NCBI GenBank assembly: GCA_030432775.1
Contig: JAUILO010000079.1
Coordinates: 1-11,458 of the forward strand
Source: Alphaproteobacteria bacterium
GTDB taxonomy: Bacteria; Pseudomonadota; Alphaproteobacteria; Micavibrionales; Micavibrionaceae
Direction: 5' to 3'
DNA: 11,458 nt
Below are positions 1-5,120 of this stretch, piece by piece. Positions within the stretch are counted from its first letter, which is position 1, and each line of letters opens with the position of its first letter. A program made the position numbers and the translations under genes. The notes beneath the pieces were generated by a model that made no database searches, had not been told where the DNA came from, and saw only the letters and a list, made by a program, of their open reading frames with translations.

Positions 1-466
1 CGCGCAGTGTTTCAAAGGAAAACAGGACGTCTTCTGCGGTGATGGGTGAACCATCGTGAAAGCGTGCTTTCGGGTTTAATATAAAGGTTGCTTGGGAACG
101 GTCATCAGGGATGATGACTTTTTCTGCGATAAGCGGATACATGGTAAATGGCTCGTCCCAAACACGCGCCATCAGACGATCATAATAAAGCTGTAACCCG
201 TGTGCCGCACTGCCTTTGATGGCGTAGGGGTTCAGACTATCAAAGCTGCCGGTTTGGGATTGTCTTAACGTACCGCCTTTGGGCGCATCGGGATTCACGT
301 AATCAAGATGCGTGAAACCCTTGTCATATTTGGGCGTTCCATGCATGGCAAGCCCGTAATATGTATGAATATTGGGCGTCAGATCGTTAGTGGCTGTATT
401 TTTCTGCGCAAAACTAGTAGAACTGGTAAGGACTATTAAAAGAATCTGCAGTATAATTTTTCTCAT
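1..466 (-). CDS. yejA: YejA-like ABC transporter periplasmic binding protein (C-terminal part cut by window edge)
   Basis: Reading the minus strand from the ATG at 466-464 gives 155 uninterrupted residues to the window edge. They begin with a signal peptide (MRKIILQILLIVLTSSTSFA, cleavage probably after SFA). The mature part has landmarks of family 5 oligopeptide-binding proteins of the YejA type: GLAMHGTPKY, then HLDYVNPDAPKGG, then FHDGSPITAEDVLFSFE near the visible end. YejA delivers peptides, including microcin C-type compounds in enterobacteria, to the YejBEF inner-membrane importer; those genes would lie further left, outside the window. The full protein should be about 600 residues, so about three quarters is missing. 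The start codon overlaps the ATG of the divergent gene at 465 within one CATG, so there is no spacer between the genes. Only a weak purine stretch (GAAAAGAAAAC) precedes the ATG. Family assignment is strong; the exact peptide substrate is unknown. Confidence 0.85.
   Translation of the reverse strand, partial: MRKIILQILLIVLTSSTSFAQKNTATNDLTPNIHTYYGLAMHGTPKYDKGFTHLDYVNPDAPKGGTLRQSQTGSFDSLNPYAIKGSAAHGLQLYYDRLMARVWDEPFTMYPLIAEKVIIPDDRSQATFILNPKARFHDGSPITAEDVLFSFETLR
452..457 (+). promoter_or_regulatory. Candidate -10 element (TATAAT) for a near-leaderless transcript
   Basis: A perfect TATAAT ends 7 bases before the ATG at 465, so transcription would begin at or next to the start codon and the mRNA would be leaderless or nearly so. 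There is no convincing TTGACA-like hexamer 16-18 bases upstream (the sequence there reads AGGACT), which lowers confidence. The element lies inside the first codons of the divergent yejA-like gene. Confidence 0.35.
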
Positions 467-1145
467 GTTTTCTTTTCTATCAAACAAAACCAAAGTCACA
501 AAATCAAAATTGGCCAAACCTAAATTAGCCAAGCCGAAAACTGCGAAGTCAAAGACTCAAGTTACAAAAGAAGAGGCGGCAAGGGCAAAGGTGGCAGAAG
601 TCAGATTGATGAAACAGAATTTAGGCCGCGTTCGTTTGGCCTATGGCCGTTTAATGGATCAAGATGGTATTAATACGGTTGTCATGTCGATTACCGATGA
701 TATGACGCTGGAAAGTCCACTCAACCAAACTATTCTGGAAGCCGCAGGACCTAAGCTTGAAGATGATATTCTCGAACATATTTATAAACCCAAACCGGGC
801 GATGCTTATGTGTTCTCCGGTTATCAAACAGGGTTTACTAATATTATCGTCGTTGTTAAACCACAGGCGCAGAACGCCGAACTTGCCGAAGACCGTTATT
901 TATTGCGCAGTTATCGTTCTGCTATGGATGCGGCGCGTAAGATTGGCGCGGATAAAATAGCGTTTCCGGGTATGGGGGTTGAATATTTGCGTTTTCCGGT
1001 TACGCGCGCCGCGCGTCTGGCTGTTGATGGCATAGTCGAGAAAATTTATCCCGAGATGCAAGAGGTGCGCATTGTTTGTAAGGATATGGAGCTTTATCAG
1101 GCTTTTTATGATCGTTTACAAAAGCTTGGATGGAGCGCGCAATAA
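465..1145 (+). CDS. Divergent macro-domain-like protein with Lys-rich N-terminus and no recognisable ADP-ribose-binding residues
   Basis: This is a 226-residue cytoplasmic protein with no signal peptide. Residues 8-35 are rich in Lys with short repeats (LAKPK twice, then TAKSK), a basic low-complexity tail that might contact nucleic acid. Residues about 69-195 follow the macro-domain pattern: a hydrophobic strand at 69-74, AAGPKLEDDIL (93-103) where the family has RAAGPEL, GDAYVFSGY (112-120) where the family has GeAvvTpGy, and SYRSAMDAARKIGADKIAFPGMG (149-171) where the family has YrsaLelA...IAFPaIgTG. The NAAN-type motif reads MSIT (74-77) and the GGGGVD-type loop reads LESPLN (82-87) in an ungapped match, so ordinary ADP-ribose hydrolysis is unlikely. 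The ATG at 465 has no clear Shine-Dalgarno but lies 7 bases after a perfect TATAAT. An ATG at 609 is an alternative start that would drop the basic tail. Fold assignment is by pattern only. Confidence 0.6.
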   Translation: MFSFLSNKTKVTKSKLAKPKLAKPKTAKSKTQVTKEEAARAKVAEVRLMKQNLGRVRLAYGRLMDQDGINTVVMSITDDMTLESPLNQTILEAAGPKLEDDILEHIYKPKPGDAYVFSGYQTGFTNIIVVVKPQAQNAELAEDRYLLRSYRSAMDAARKIGADKIAFPGMGVEYLRFPVTRAARLAVDGIVEKIYPEMQEVRIVCKDMELYQAFYDRLQKLGWSAQ

Positions 1146-1344
1146 TATCTGCGTATATCCGAGAAGAGCTTTGAAAATCCACGTATTATGCAACATTTTC
1201 TCATGCAACAATTTCAATTTAGCGAAACGGCTATATGAAGTAATAGTTCTTCACGCGTATGTTAAATACATGGGCGTTATGGGGTAGAGAGAGTTATGTA
1301 TTAGAGATTTTGATCTTATAGGGGGGCTAGCAGGATGTATTAAG
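1146..1344. other. Convergent intergenic spacer without a recognisable gene
   Basis: These 199 AT-rich bases separate the macro-like gene from the convergent metallopeptidase-family gene. I see no tRNA, no strong hairpin followed by a T-run and no credible small gene. The only repeats are two copies of ATGCAACA (1188-1195 and 1203-1210), probably chance. Confidence 0.4.
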
Positions 1345-1773
1345 TTAGAGCGCCTGTGTGTTGCGCTGGGTCATTTCATCAATTTCGTCTTCGGAAAAAT
1401 CAAAATTATGCCCGAGTTCCTCTATCATGATCTGGCGAACAATAATGGCAAGGTCATCTTGCACTTCGCACCATAAATCCAGCAAAGGTCTACGGAATAT
1501 CGTAATGATATCGCCGTCATTGGCGGCTTTGCTTTCGATACCGGGGGCAATTTGAGATCCTTTTTTGTATAAAGCACAAAGCTCGTACGGATCATCCAGC
1601 CCCAGTTCATCTTCCAGAGATTCATCGGCGATTTCTTCGATTTCGATGGCTAGAGAGTCACAGAATTCCATTAATTCTTCGGGCATGTTTTCAAGCGCAT
1701 CCGAGGCAATAATCTGTAAATCATCGGCCGAAGGCGGAACACTGAAATTCATAATGATGTCACGTTGTGTCAT
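1345..1773 (-). CDS. Metallopeptidase-family protein (Zincin_1/DUF1025) with altered HExxH motif
   Basis: This 142-residue, strongly acidic cytoplasmic protein belongs to the small zincin-like family common in Alphaproteobacteria. Family landmarks are present in order: FSVPPSADDLQIIASDALENMPEEL (10-34), DDPYELCALYKKG (60-72), DIITIFRRPLLDLWCE (88-103) and the C-terminal helix IVRQIMIEELGHNFDFSEDEID (111-132). Relatives read ...VHEIGHHFG... in this helix. Here the first His is Glu118, giving E118-E119-L-G-H122, the following His is Asn123, and the Gly is Asp125. The catalytic Glu119 and second His122 remain, but the first zinc ligand is gone, so the protein may be inactive or bind metal differently. 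Start: ATG at 1773 with an upstream AAGTAGG; an ATG at 1752 is possible. It is divergent from phhB and convergent with the macro-like gene. Confidence 0.8.
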   Translation of the reverse strand: MTQRDIIMNFSVPPSADDLQIIASDALENMPEELMEFCDSLAIEIEEIADESLEDELGLDDPYELCALYKKGSQIAPGIESKAANDGDIITIFRRPLLDLWCEVQDDLAIIVRQIMIEELGHNFDFSEDEIDEMTQRNTQAL

Positions 1774-1839
1774 TTGCGAAACCTACTTAAAATTCAACAA
1801 TACAGTTTTTAATTTTGGGCACGTTTTGTGCACAATCTT

Positions 1840-1856
1840 GTATAAGAATCTTATAC
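1840..1856. promoter_or_regulatory. 17-bp perfect palindrome, possible operator
   Basis: GTATAAGAATCTTATAC has two perfect 8-base arms around a central A. It lies in the 129-base divergent region between the metallopeptidase-family gene and phhB. A second perfect 10-bp palindrome, TTGTGCACAA (1826-1835), lies five bases to its left. Placement between two divergent starts suits a dimeric repressor or activator; the regulator cannot be named from sequence. Confidence 0.4.
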
Positions 1857-1902
1857 GTGCTTTATTGATTCCTTAGTTTACGATGAAATATGGATTAGGA
1901 CA

Positions 1903-2208
1903 ATGCCAGAAAATAACCATGCTAAAATTCCTGAAAGCGAAATAGAGCAAGCGATAGCCGATATTGATGGCTGGGAAAAAGTTCAGGGACGACAAGCAAT
2001 CCAAAAATCCTATAAATTCAAGAGCTTTAGCCATGCCTGGGCATTTATGAGCCGTGTATCGTTACTGGCGGAGAAGATGAACCATCACCCTGAATGGTTT
2101 AATGTGTATAACAAGGTTGATGTGGTTCTAACCACCCATGATGCAGGCGGTGTATCGGCGCTTGATACAAAAATGGCCAAGGCCATGAACATGTATGCCC
2201 AATCTTGA
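1903..2208 (+). CDS. phhB: 4a-hydroxytetrahydrobiopterin dehydratase (pterin-4a-carbinolamine dehydratase)
   Basis: This 101-residue cytoplasmic enzyme dehydrates 4a-hydroxytetrahydropterin to quinonoid dihydropterin. In bacteria it recycles the cofactor of phenylalanine hydroxylase and may act in molybdopterin metabolism. The family signature is complete: E58-K-M-N-H61-H62-P63-E-W65, then the strand VYNKVDVVLTTHDAGG (68-83) with His79, and Asp88. His61, His62 and His79 correspond to the usual catalytic histidines. Length matches the family (about 95-115). The ATG at 1903 follows TTAGGA at a good distance. No phenylalanine hydroxylase gene is visible, so the job of this copy is not shown by its neighbours. 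Confidence 0.93.
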   Translation: MPENNHAKIPESEIEQAIADIDGWEKVQGRQAIQKSYKFKSFSHAWAFMSRVSLLAEKMNHHPEWFNVYNKVDVVLTTHDAGGVSALDTKMAKAMNMYAQS

Positions 2209-2214
2209 CTTTGT

Positions 2215-2259
2215 CTTTTTACCTTCGGCTTCCGAACGGGGCTTTTTACCTTCGGCTTC
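2215..2259. repeat. Two direct copies of an 18-base sequence downstream of phhB
   Basis: CTTTTTACCTTCGGCTTC occurs at 2215-2232 and again at 2242-2259, a 27-base period. The first copy contributes TTCGG to a small TTCGG-CTT-CCGAA hairpin. The repeats fill most of the 83-base gap between phhB and the convergent decarboxylase beta gene. There is no strong terminator, although T-runs are present on the plus strand. Confidence 0.6.
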
Positions 2260-2291
2260 TTAACTTCTGGTTCCGAACAGGTGTTCCCGCG

Positions 2292-2861
2292 TTATGCTTT
2301 CACATGATTTAAAAATCGTTTGTATATTTCCGGCGCACGAAACGGAAATGGTGCGGGTTTTCGCGAGGCAGGTTTTACAGGGCAGTGAATAAAGGATAAG
2401 CCGTGATCTGCTGTCAATTCAAGCGGCGTTCCAACGTCAAGCTGTGCGAAATGCGTAAAACCCGGTAACCCTGTAATGAGTTTTTCCCAGTCAACAGCAA
2501 CGCTTGGTGAGGGCACTTTGCCGGTGAAATCATAGACACCGTTATCCATCAGGGCGAGTGTCAGGTTCTTGGGTGTTTCGTTTGATGCGGTAACAAGCGC
2601 GCTAAAATTCATAACAAGCGCTCCATCGCCGCAAAGGGCAAGAACGGGTTTTTCCGGATTGCTCAGCGCAACGCCAAGGGCAACCGAGGGCGCAGCGCCC
2701 ATCGGACCGGATAAATACAGATAGCTATCATGGTCTCCGGTTTCGTGAAGCCATGTTGTTTGTGAACCGATTTCGCTAACGACCAATGCGCCGCTATTTT
2801 GTGCAGCTTCGGCTAGAAAGGCGATCGCATCAATTTGTTCAGGCAGTATGGTTTCTAACAT
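2292..2861 (-). CDS. Thiamine-diphosphate-dependent decarboxylase, beta subunit (sulfopyruvate decarboxylase ComE-like)
   Basis: This 189-residue protein is the cofactor-binding half of a split ThDP enzyme. Visible landmarks are a strand leading to VVSEIGSQT (27-35), YLYLSGPMGAAPSVALGVAL (47-66), and the ThDP/Mg motif starting GDG (78-80) with MNFSAL following and D106-N107-GVYDFTG closing it, a standard 27-residue spacing. This pattern matches ComE and the C-terminal half of phosphonopyruvate decarboxylase. It should pair with the alpha subunit encoded just upstream, the active sites lying at the interface. Its ATG overlaps the alpha stop codon (ATGTTAG), indicating translational coupling and equal stoichiometry. 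Substrate is unproven: sulfopyruvate, phosphonopyruvate or another 2-oxo acid with an acidic tail are candidates. No coenzyme M, sulfoacetaldehyde or phosphonate genes are visible nearby. Confidence 0.82.
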   Translation of the reverse strand: MLETILPEQIDAIAFLAEAAQNSGALVVSEIGSQTTWLHETGDHDSYLYLSGPMGAAPSVALGVALSNPEKPVLALCGDGALVMNFSALVTASNETPKNLTLALMDNGVYDFTGKVPSPSVAVDWEKLITGLPGFTHFAQLDVGTPLELTADHGLSFIHCPVKPASRKPAPFPFRAPEIYKRFLNHVKA

Positions 2862-3388
2862 GCGATGTCCTCCGTTGGCGAAATATCAAGGCTGATGATA
2901 ACTGGTTCGCCAGCAGCTTCAGCGTGTTCGAATGCCTTTTTGATGATGTTTCCCTCGGACTTGAAATTATACCAAGATACGTTGAAGCATTCTGTGTGTT
3001 TGAGGAAGCTTTCAAAATATCTGTATTTTTCTGTGTCATATCCATTGCGGTCGAAAAAGTTACCGCGATGGCTTACCAGAAAAACAATTGGCAGTTTGTA
3101 ATTCATGCATAATGTTGCAAAACAGCCCACAGCATTCATAAAGCCCGAATTTTGAATCATGACCATGGCGCGTTTGCCACACATGGCTGCACCGGAGGCA
3201 ATGCCAAAACATTCTTCTTCGCGCGCAGCAGATATTTGCTGTATAACGCTACCGTTCAGGTTTTCAATCAGGGGAACAAGGTATCCATCGGGCACGCTTG
3301 TGACGAGGTCGATTTCCGCTTCCTGACAATAGCCATAGAAGCGATCGGCAATTGTGCCTGTCTGCGCGGAGGTTTTACAATCTGACAT
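2855..3388 (-). CDS. Thiamine-diphosphate-dependent decarboxylase, alpha subunit (sulfopyruvate decarboxylase ComD-like)
   Basis: This 177-residue protein corresponds to the pyrimidine-binding half of a split ThDP decarboxylase. Landmarks are TSVPDGYL (30-37), AAREEECFGIASGAAMCGK (54-72) with the conserved acidic pair that normally activates the cofactor, MIQNSGFMNAV (77-87), and YKLPIVFLVSHRG (97-109). The REEE and SHRG signatures resemble ComD more than fused phosphonopyruvate decarboxylases, which I recall as having different residues at both places. The ATG at 3388 is preceded by AAAGGA and lies only 23 bases after the dehydrogenase stop codon, so the three genes form one transcription unit: dehydrogenase, alpha, beta. 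Cysteines are unusually frequent (six visible), meaning unknown. Which 2-oxo acid is decarboxylated cannot be read from the sequence. Confidence 0.82.
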   Translation of the reverse strand: MSDCKTSAQTGTIADRFYGYCQEAEIDLVTSVPDGYLVPLIENLNGSVIQQISAAREEECFGIASGAAMCGKRAMVMIQNSGFMNAVGCFATLCMNYKLPIVFLVSHRGNFFDRNGYDTEKYRYFESFLKHTECFNVSWYNFKSEGNIIKKAFEHAEAAGEPVIISLDISPTEDIAC

Positions 3389-3411
3389 TTTAATCCTTTA
3401 GGTTTTGGTTT

Positions 3412-4689
3412 TTATGCTGCGCACATTGTTTGTTCGGCTGGTAGCCCGTGAATGATATTACGCCACGCCATGTAATCTGCCGCCAGATCCGGACGAACAG
3501 ACAAGGCGTTTACAAGGTCATAGAGGGCGTGGACGTTTTGTTCGACTTTTGTGCGTGTCATGTCCTTGGCTTCGGTGACTTTGGCACGACTCTTTGTGTT
3601 TTCCTCTACGCTGACTGATGAGCTAAGCTCGACATAAGCGGCAATGATGCCGCCGGGATTGGCAATGATATCCGGCACAAGTTTTTTGCCGTTATCAAAT
3701 AATATCTGATGCGCTTCGTCGGTGGTCGGATTGTTTGCGCCTTCACTGATGAACGGCGCGATGACTTTTTCTGCGTTTTCTTTTGTGAGTACATCTTCGA
3801 TAGCGCAGGGGAATAACAGATCCACATCTTGATACAGTACATCTTGCGGGGAAGGGGATATTAACGCGGCATGGCTTTTCAGGCCTTGTTTTACGGCGTC
3901 CAAATCTTGGGCAATTATCGATGCGACAAGGTCTTCGGGAGCATGTGTTTTAAATAGCCAGCTGCCGCCATATTTGGGATCTGCCAGTGCTTTTAATTGA
4001 CCGCCATATTCGCTGAAATAGCGGACGACGGCTGCGCCCATTGCGCCGAGCCCTTGTACGGCAAAGCTTGCGCCCTTTGCACTTTTTCCATGAATATCAA
4101 GAAGCACCTTTCCGGCAACTGCAACGCCAAGACCAGCTATACCTTCTTTGTCGTAATCTGTACCGCCCATATCCACAGGTTTTCCGGTAAAAGAGCCCAG
4201 TGTGCCCAGCTCATCACATGCCCATATGGCGTTATAGGGCGGAATACCGCCAATATCATAGCCAAAGCCGCCAAATACACCGCCATTTTCACGTAAATAA
4301 GGTTCGCATAATTTGGCAAAACGGCGGAATTTCTTCTCGTAATCTGCAGATTTCGGATCGGCGTTCAAACCGGATTTTGCGCCGCCCAATGGCAGGCCTG
4401 CAGCAGCATTTTTTTCAGACATGCTACGCGCCAGTCTTTTTATTTCCTCGATGGTCAGGCCGTCTTTGATGCGTGTACCACCTTTTCCGCAGCCATTAAG
4501 TGGGCCGCCAAGGCTTATTTTTGTGTTCCAGACAACAACAAAACCCTCAACATCCATGTCAGGGTCACGCACGGTAATCTCTACCTCGGGCTTCATTGTT
4601 TGAAATGCTGTTTTCAGTTCTTCATATTGTTTAATGAACTCATCTTTTGTTTTGGGCTGTGCAGTCTGGCTCATATGATGCTCTATCAA
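3412..4689 (-). CDS. Glu/Leu/Phe/Val-family amino-acid dehydrogenase, first gene of the decarboxylase operon
   Basis: This 425-residue protein, a normal length for the family, interconverts an L-amino acid and its 2-oxo acid using a nicotinamide cofactor. The N-terminal substrate domain shows GKGGTRI with Lys69, EKNAAAGLPLGGAKSG with Lys93 and catalytic Lys105, and YDIGG with catalytic Asp145. The Rossmann domain has GLGAMG (213-218). Lys69 corresponds to the glutamate-dehydrogenase lysine that grips the side-chain carboxylate; leucine and phenylalanine dehydrogenases have Leu or Ala there. The partner serine of glutamate dehydrogenases (GGVtvSYfE) appears as Ala351 in GGIIAAYVE, so specificity may be shifted. 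Start: the TTG at 4689 sits 8 bases after an excellent AGGGAGG; an ATG at 4674 is the alternative, 23 bases from it. The decarboxylase subunits follow directly, suggesting a shared catabolic role. Plain glutamate dehydrogenase remains possible. Confidence 0.85.
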   Translation of the reverse strand: MIEHHMSQTAQPKTKDEFIKQYEELKTAFQTMKPEVEITVRDPDMDVEGFVVVWNTKISLGGPLNGCGKGGTRIKDGLTIEEIKRLARSMSEKNAAAGLPLGGAKSGLNADPKSADYEKKFRRFAKLCEPYLRENGGVFGGFGYDIGGIPPYNAIWACDELGTLGSFTGKPVDMGGTDYDKEGIAGLGVAVAGKVLLDIHGKSAKGASFAVQGLGAMGAAVVRYFSEYGGQLKALADPKYGGSWLFKTHAPEDLVASIIAQDLDAVKQGLKSHAALISPSPQDVLYQDVDLLFPCAIEDVLTKENAEKVIAPFISEGANNPTTDEAHQILFDNGKKLVPDIIANPGGIIAAYVELSSSVSVEENTKSRAKVTEAKDMTRTKVEQNVHALYDLVNALSVRPDLAADYMAWRNIIHGLPAEQTMCAA

Positions 4690-4704
4690 ATTGATAGCCT
4701 CCCT
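4683..4704 (-). promoter_or_regulatory. Strong Shine-Dalgarno plus palindrome deciding the dehydrogenase start
   Basis: On the minus strand AGGGAGG (4704-4698) is followed at once by a perfect 15-base palindrome CTATCAATTTGATAG (4697-4683) that contains the TTG codon at 4689-4687. The spacing favours TTG (8 bases). If the palindrome folds as a 6-bp hairpin, the ATG at 4674 would instead come to an effective distance of 8 bases from the Shine-Dalgarno. Confidence 0.5.
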
Positions 4705-4744
4705 AAATACTTTGTATCTTTATGAATCTAGTTTTTATTAACGT

Positions 4745-4774
4745 ATTTTACGAGGGTTTTATGGCTATAATCAA
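4745..4774 (-). promoter_or_regulatory. Candidate promoter for the dehydrogenase-decarboxylase operon
   Basis: On the minus strand TTGATT (4774-4769) and TAAAAT (4750-4745) are separated by 18 bases, a fair sigma-70-type match, about 55 bases upstream of the TTG start. No operator is recognised beside it. Confidence 0.35.
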
Positions 4775-4825
4775 GTGCTGATAGGCGCAGAAGACGCTGC
4801 GGTGCACAGTGTTCTTTTATTATAT

Positions 4826-4852
4826 TTGCATTAATAAATTATGTGATACAAT
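4826..4852 (+). promoter_or_regulatory. Candidate promoter for the small gene at 4892
   Basis: TTGCAT (4826-4831) and TACAAT (4847-4852) are separated by 15 bases, slightly shorter than ideal, in a very AT-rich stretch about 40 bases before the small gene's ATG. Confidence 0.3.
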
Positions 4853-4891
4853 GTAAGGTAGAGCATTATAAAAAGAATTAGGGGATATTAA

Positions 4892-5068
4892 ATGCAAATT
4901 CCAGCTACTTTAGCCGCCGAACAGGCGCTGACCCGTCAGAATGTTGCTTTATCGGTTGTGAAAAGTAGCGCAGAGGCTGACCAGCAGCTAGCAAATGTTA
5001 TTGAAGAAGTTGCCGAAGGCGCGCAGAACGCTTCAGGGCGCGGTTCGAATGTCGATATTTACGCGTAA
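4892..5068 (+). CDS. Small 58-residue protein, YjfB 'putative motility protein'-like
   Basis: An ATG at 4892 preceded by AGGGG at 7 bases opens a clean 58-codon frame. The protein starts MQIPATLAAEQALTRQNVAL and ends GRGSNVDIYA. Residues about 7-45 should form an amphipathic helix (LTRQNVALSVVKSSAEADQQLANVIEEV); there is no signal peptide, membrane segment or cysteine. The layout, with a Gln-rich start, a central svvK and a helical middle, recalls the YjfB family often found near motility genes, but the resemblance is short and tentative. The good ribosome-binding site, candidate upstream promoter and downstream hairpin terminator support a real monocistronic gene. It is divergent from the dehydrogenase operon and convergent with rbsK. 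Function unknown. Confidence 0.65.
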   Translation: MQIPATLAAEQALTRQNVALSVVKSSAEADQQLANVIEEVAEGAQNASGRGSNVDIYA

Positions 5069-5098
5069 AAGCGTTGTACAAAATAACTATATAACATC

Positions 5099-5120
5099 AG
5101 AGCAGCTTTAGAGCTGCTCT
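5099..5120. terminator. Hairpin terminator between the small gene and rbsK
   Basis: AGAGCAGCT and AGCTGCTCT form a 9-bp perfect stem around the loop TTAG, followed on the plus strand by TTTGTGT. The stem lies partly inside the end of rbsK, and the loop holds its stop codon (TAA on the minus strand). The T-run is short, so efficiency is uncertain; on the minus strand no T-run follows. Confidence 0.55.

Noticed and set aside
372..464. Upstream extension of the macro-like gene to a TTG at 372
   Set aside because: The extension is antisense to the signal-peptide region of the yejA-like gene, has no ribosome-binding site and adds residues unlike any macro protein.
1826..1835. DnaA-box-like TTGTGCACA
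   Set aside because: It has one mismatch to the DnaA consensus, arises from a palindrome, is isolated, and no origin-type cluster or DUE is present.
2209..2291. Possible short coding tail in the 27-base repeats after phhB
   Set aside because: 27 is a multiple of three and a frame reads TFGF-like repeats, but there is no start codon or ribosome-binding site and phhB ends normally.
3997..4296. 99-codon plus-strand frame inside the dehydrogenase gene
   Set aside because: It is antisense to conserved dehydrogenase motifs and has no start signal; a shadow.
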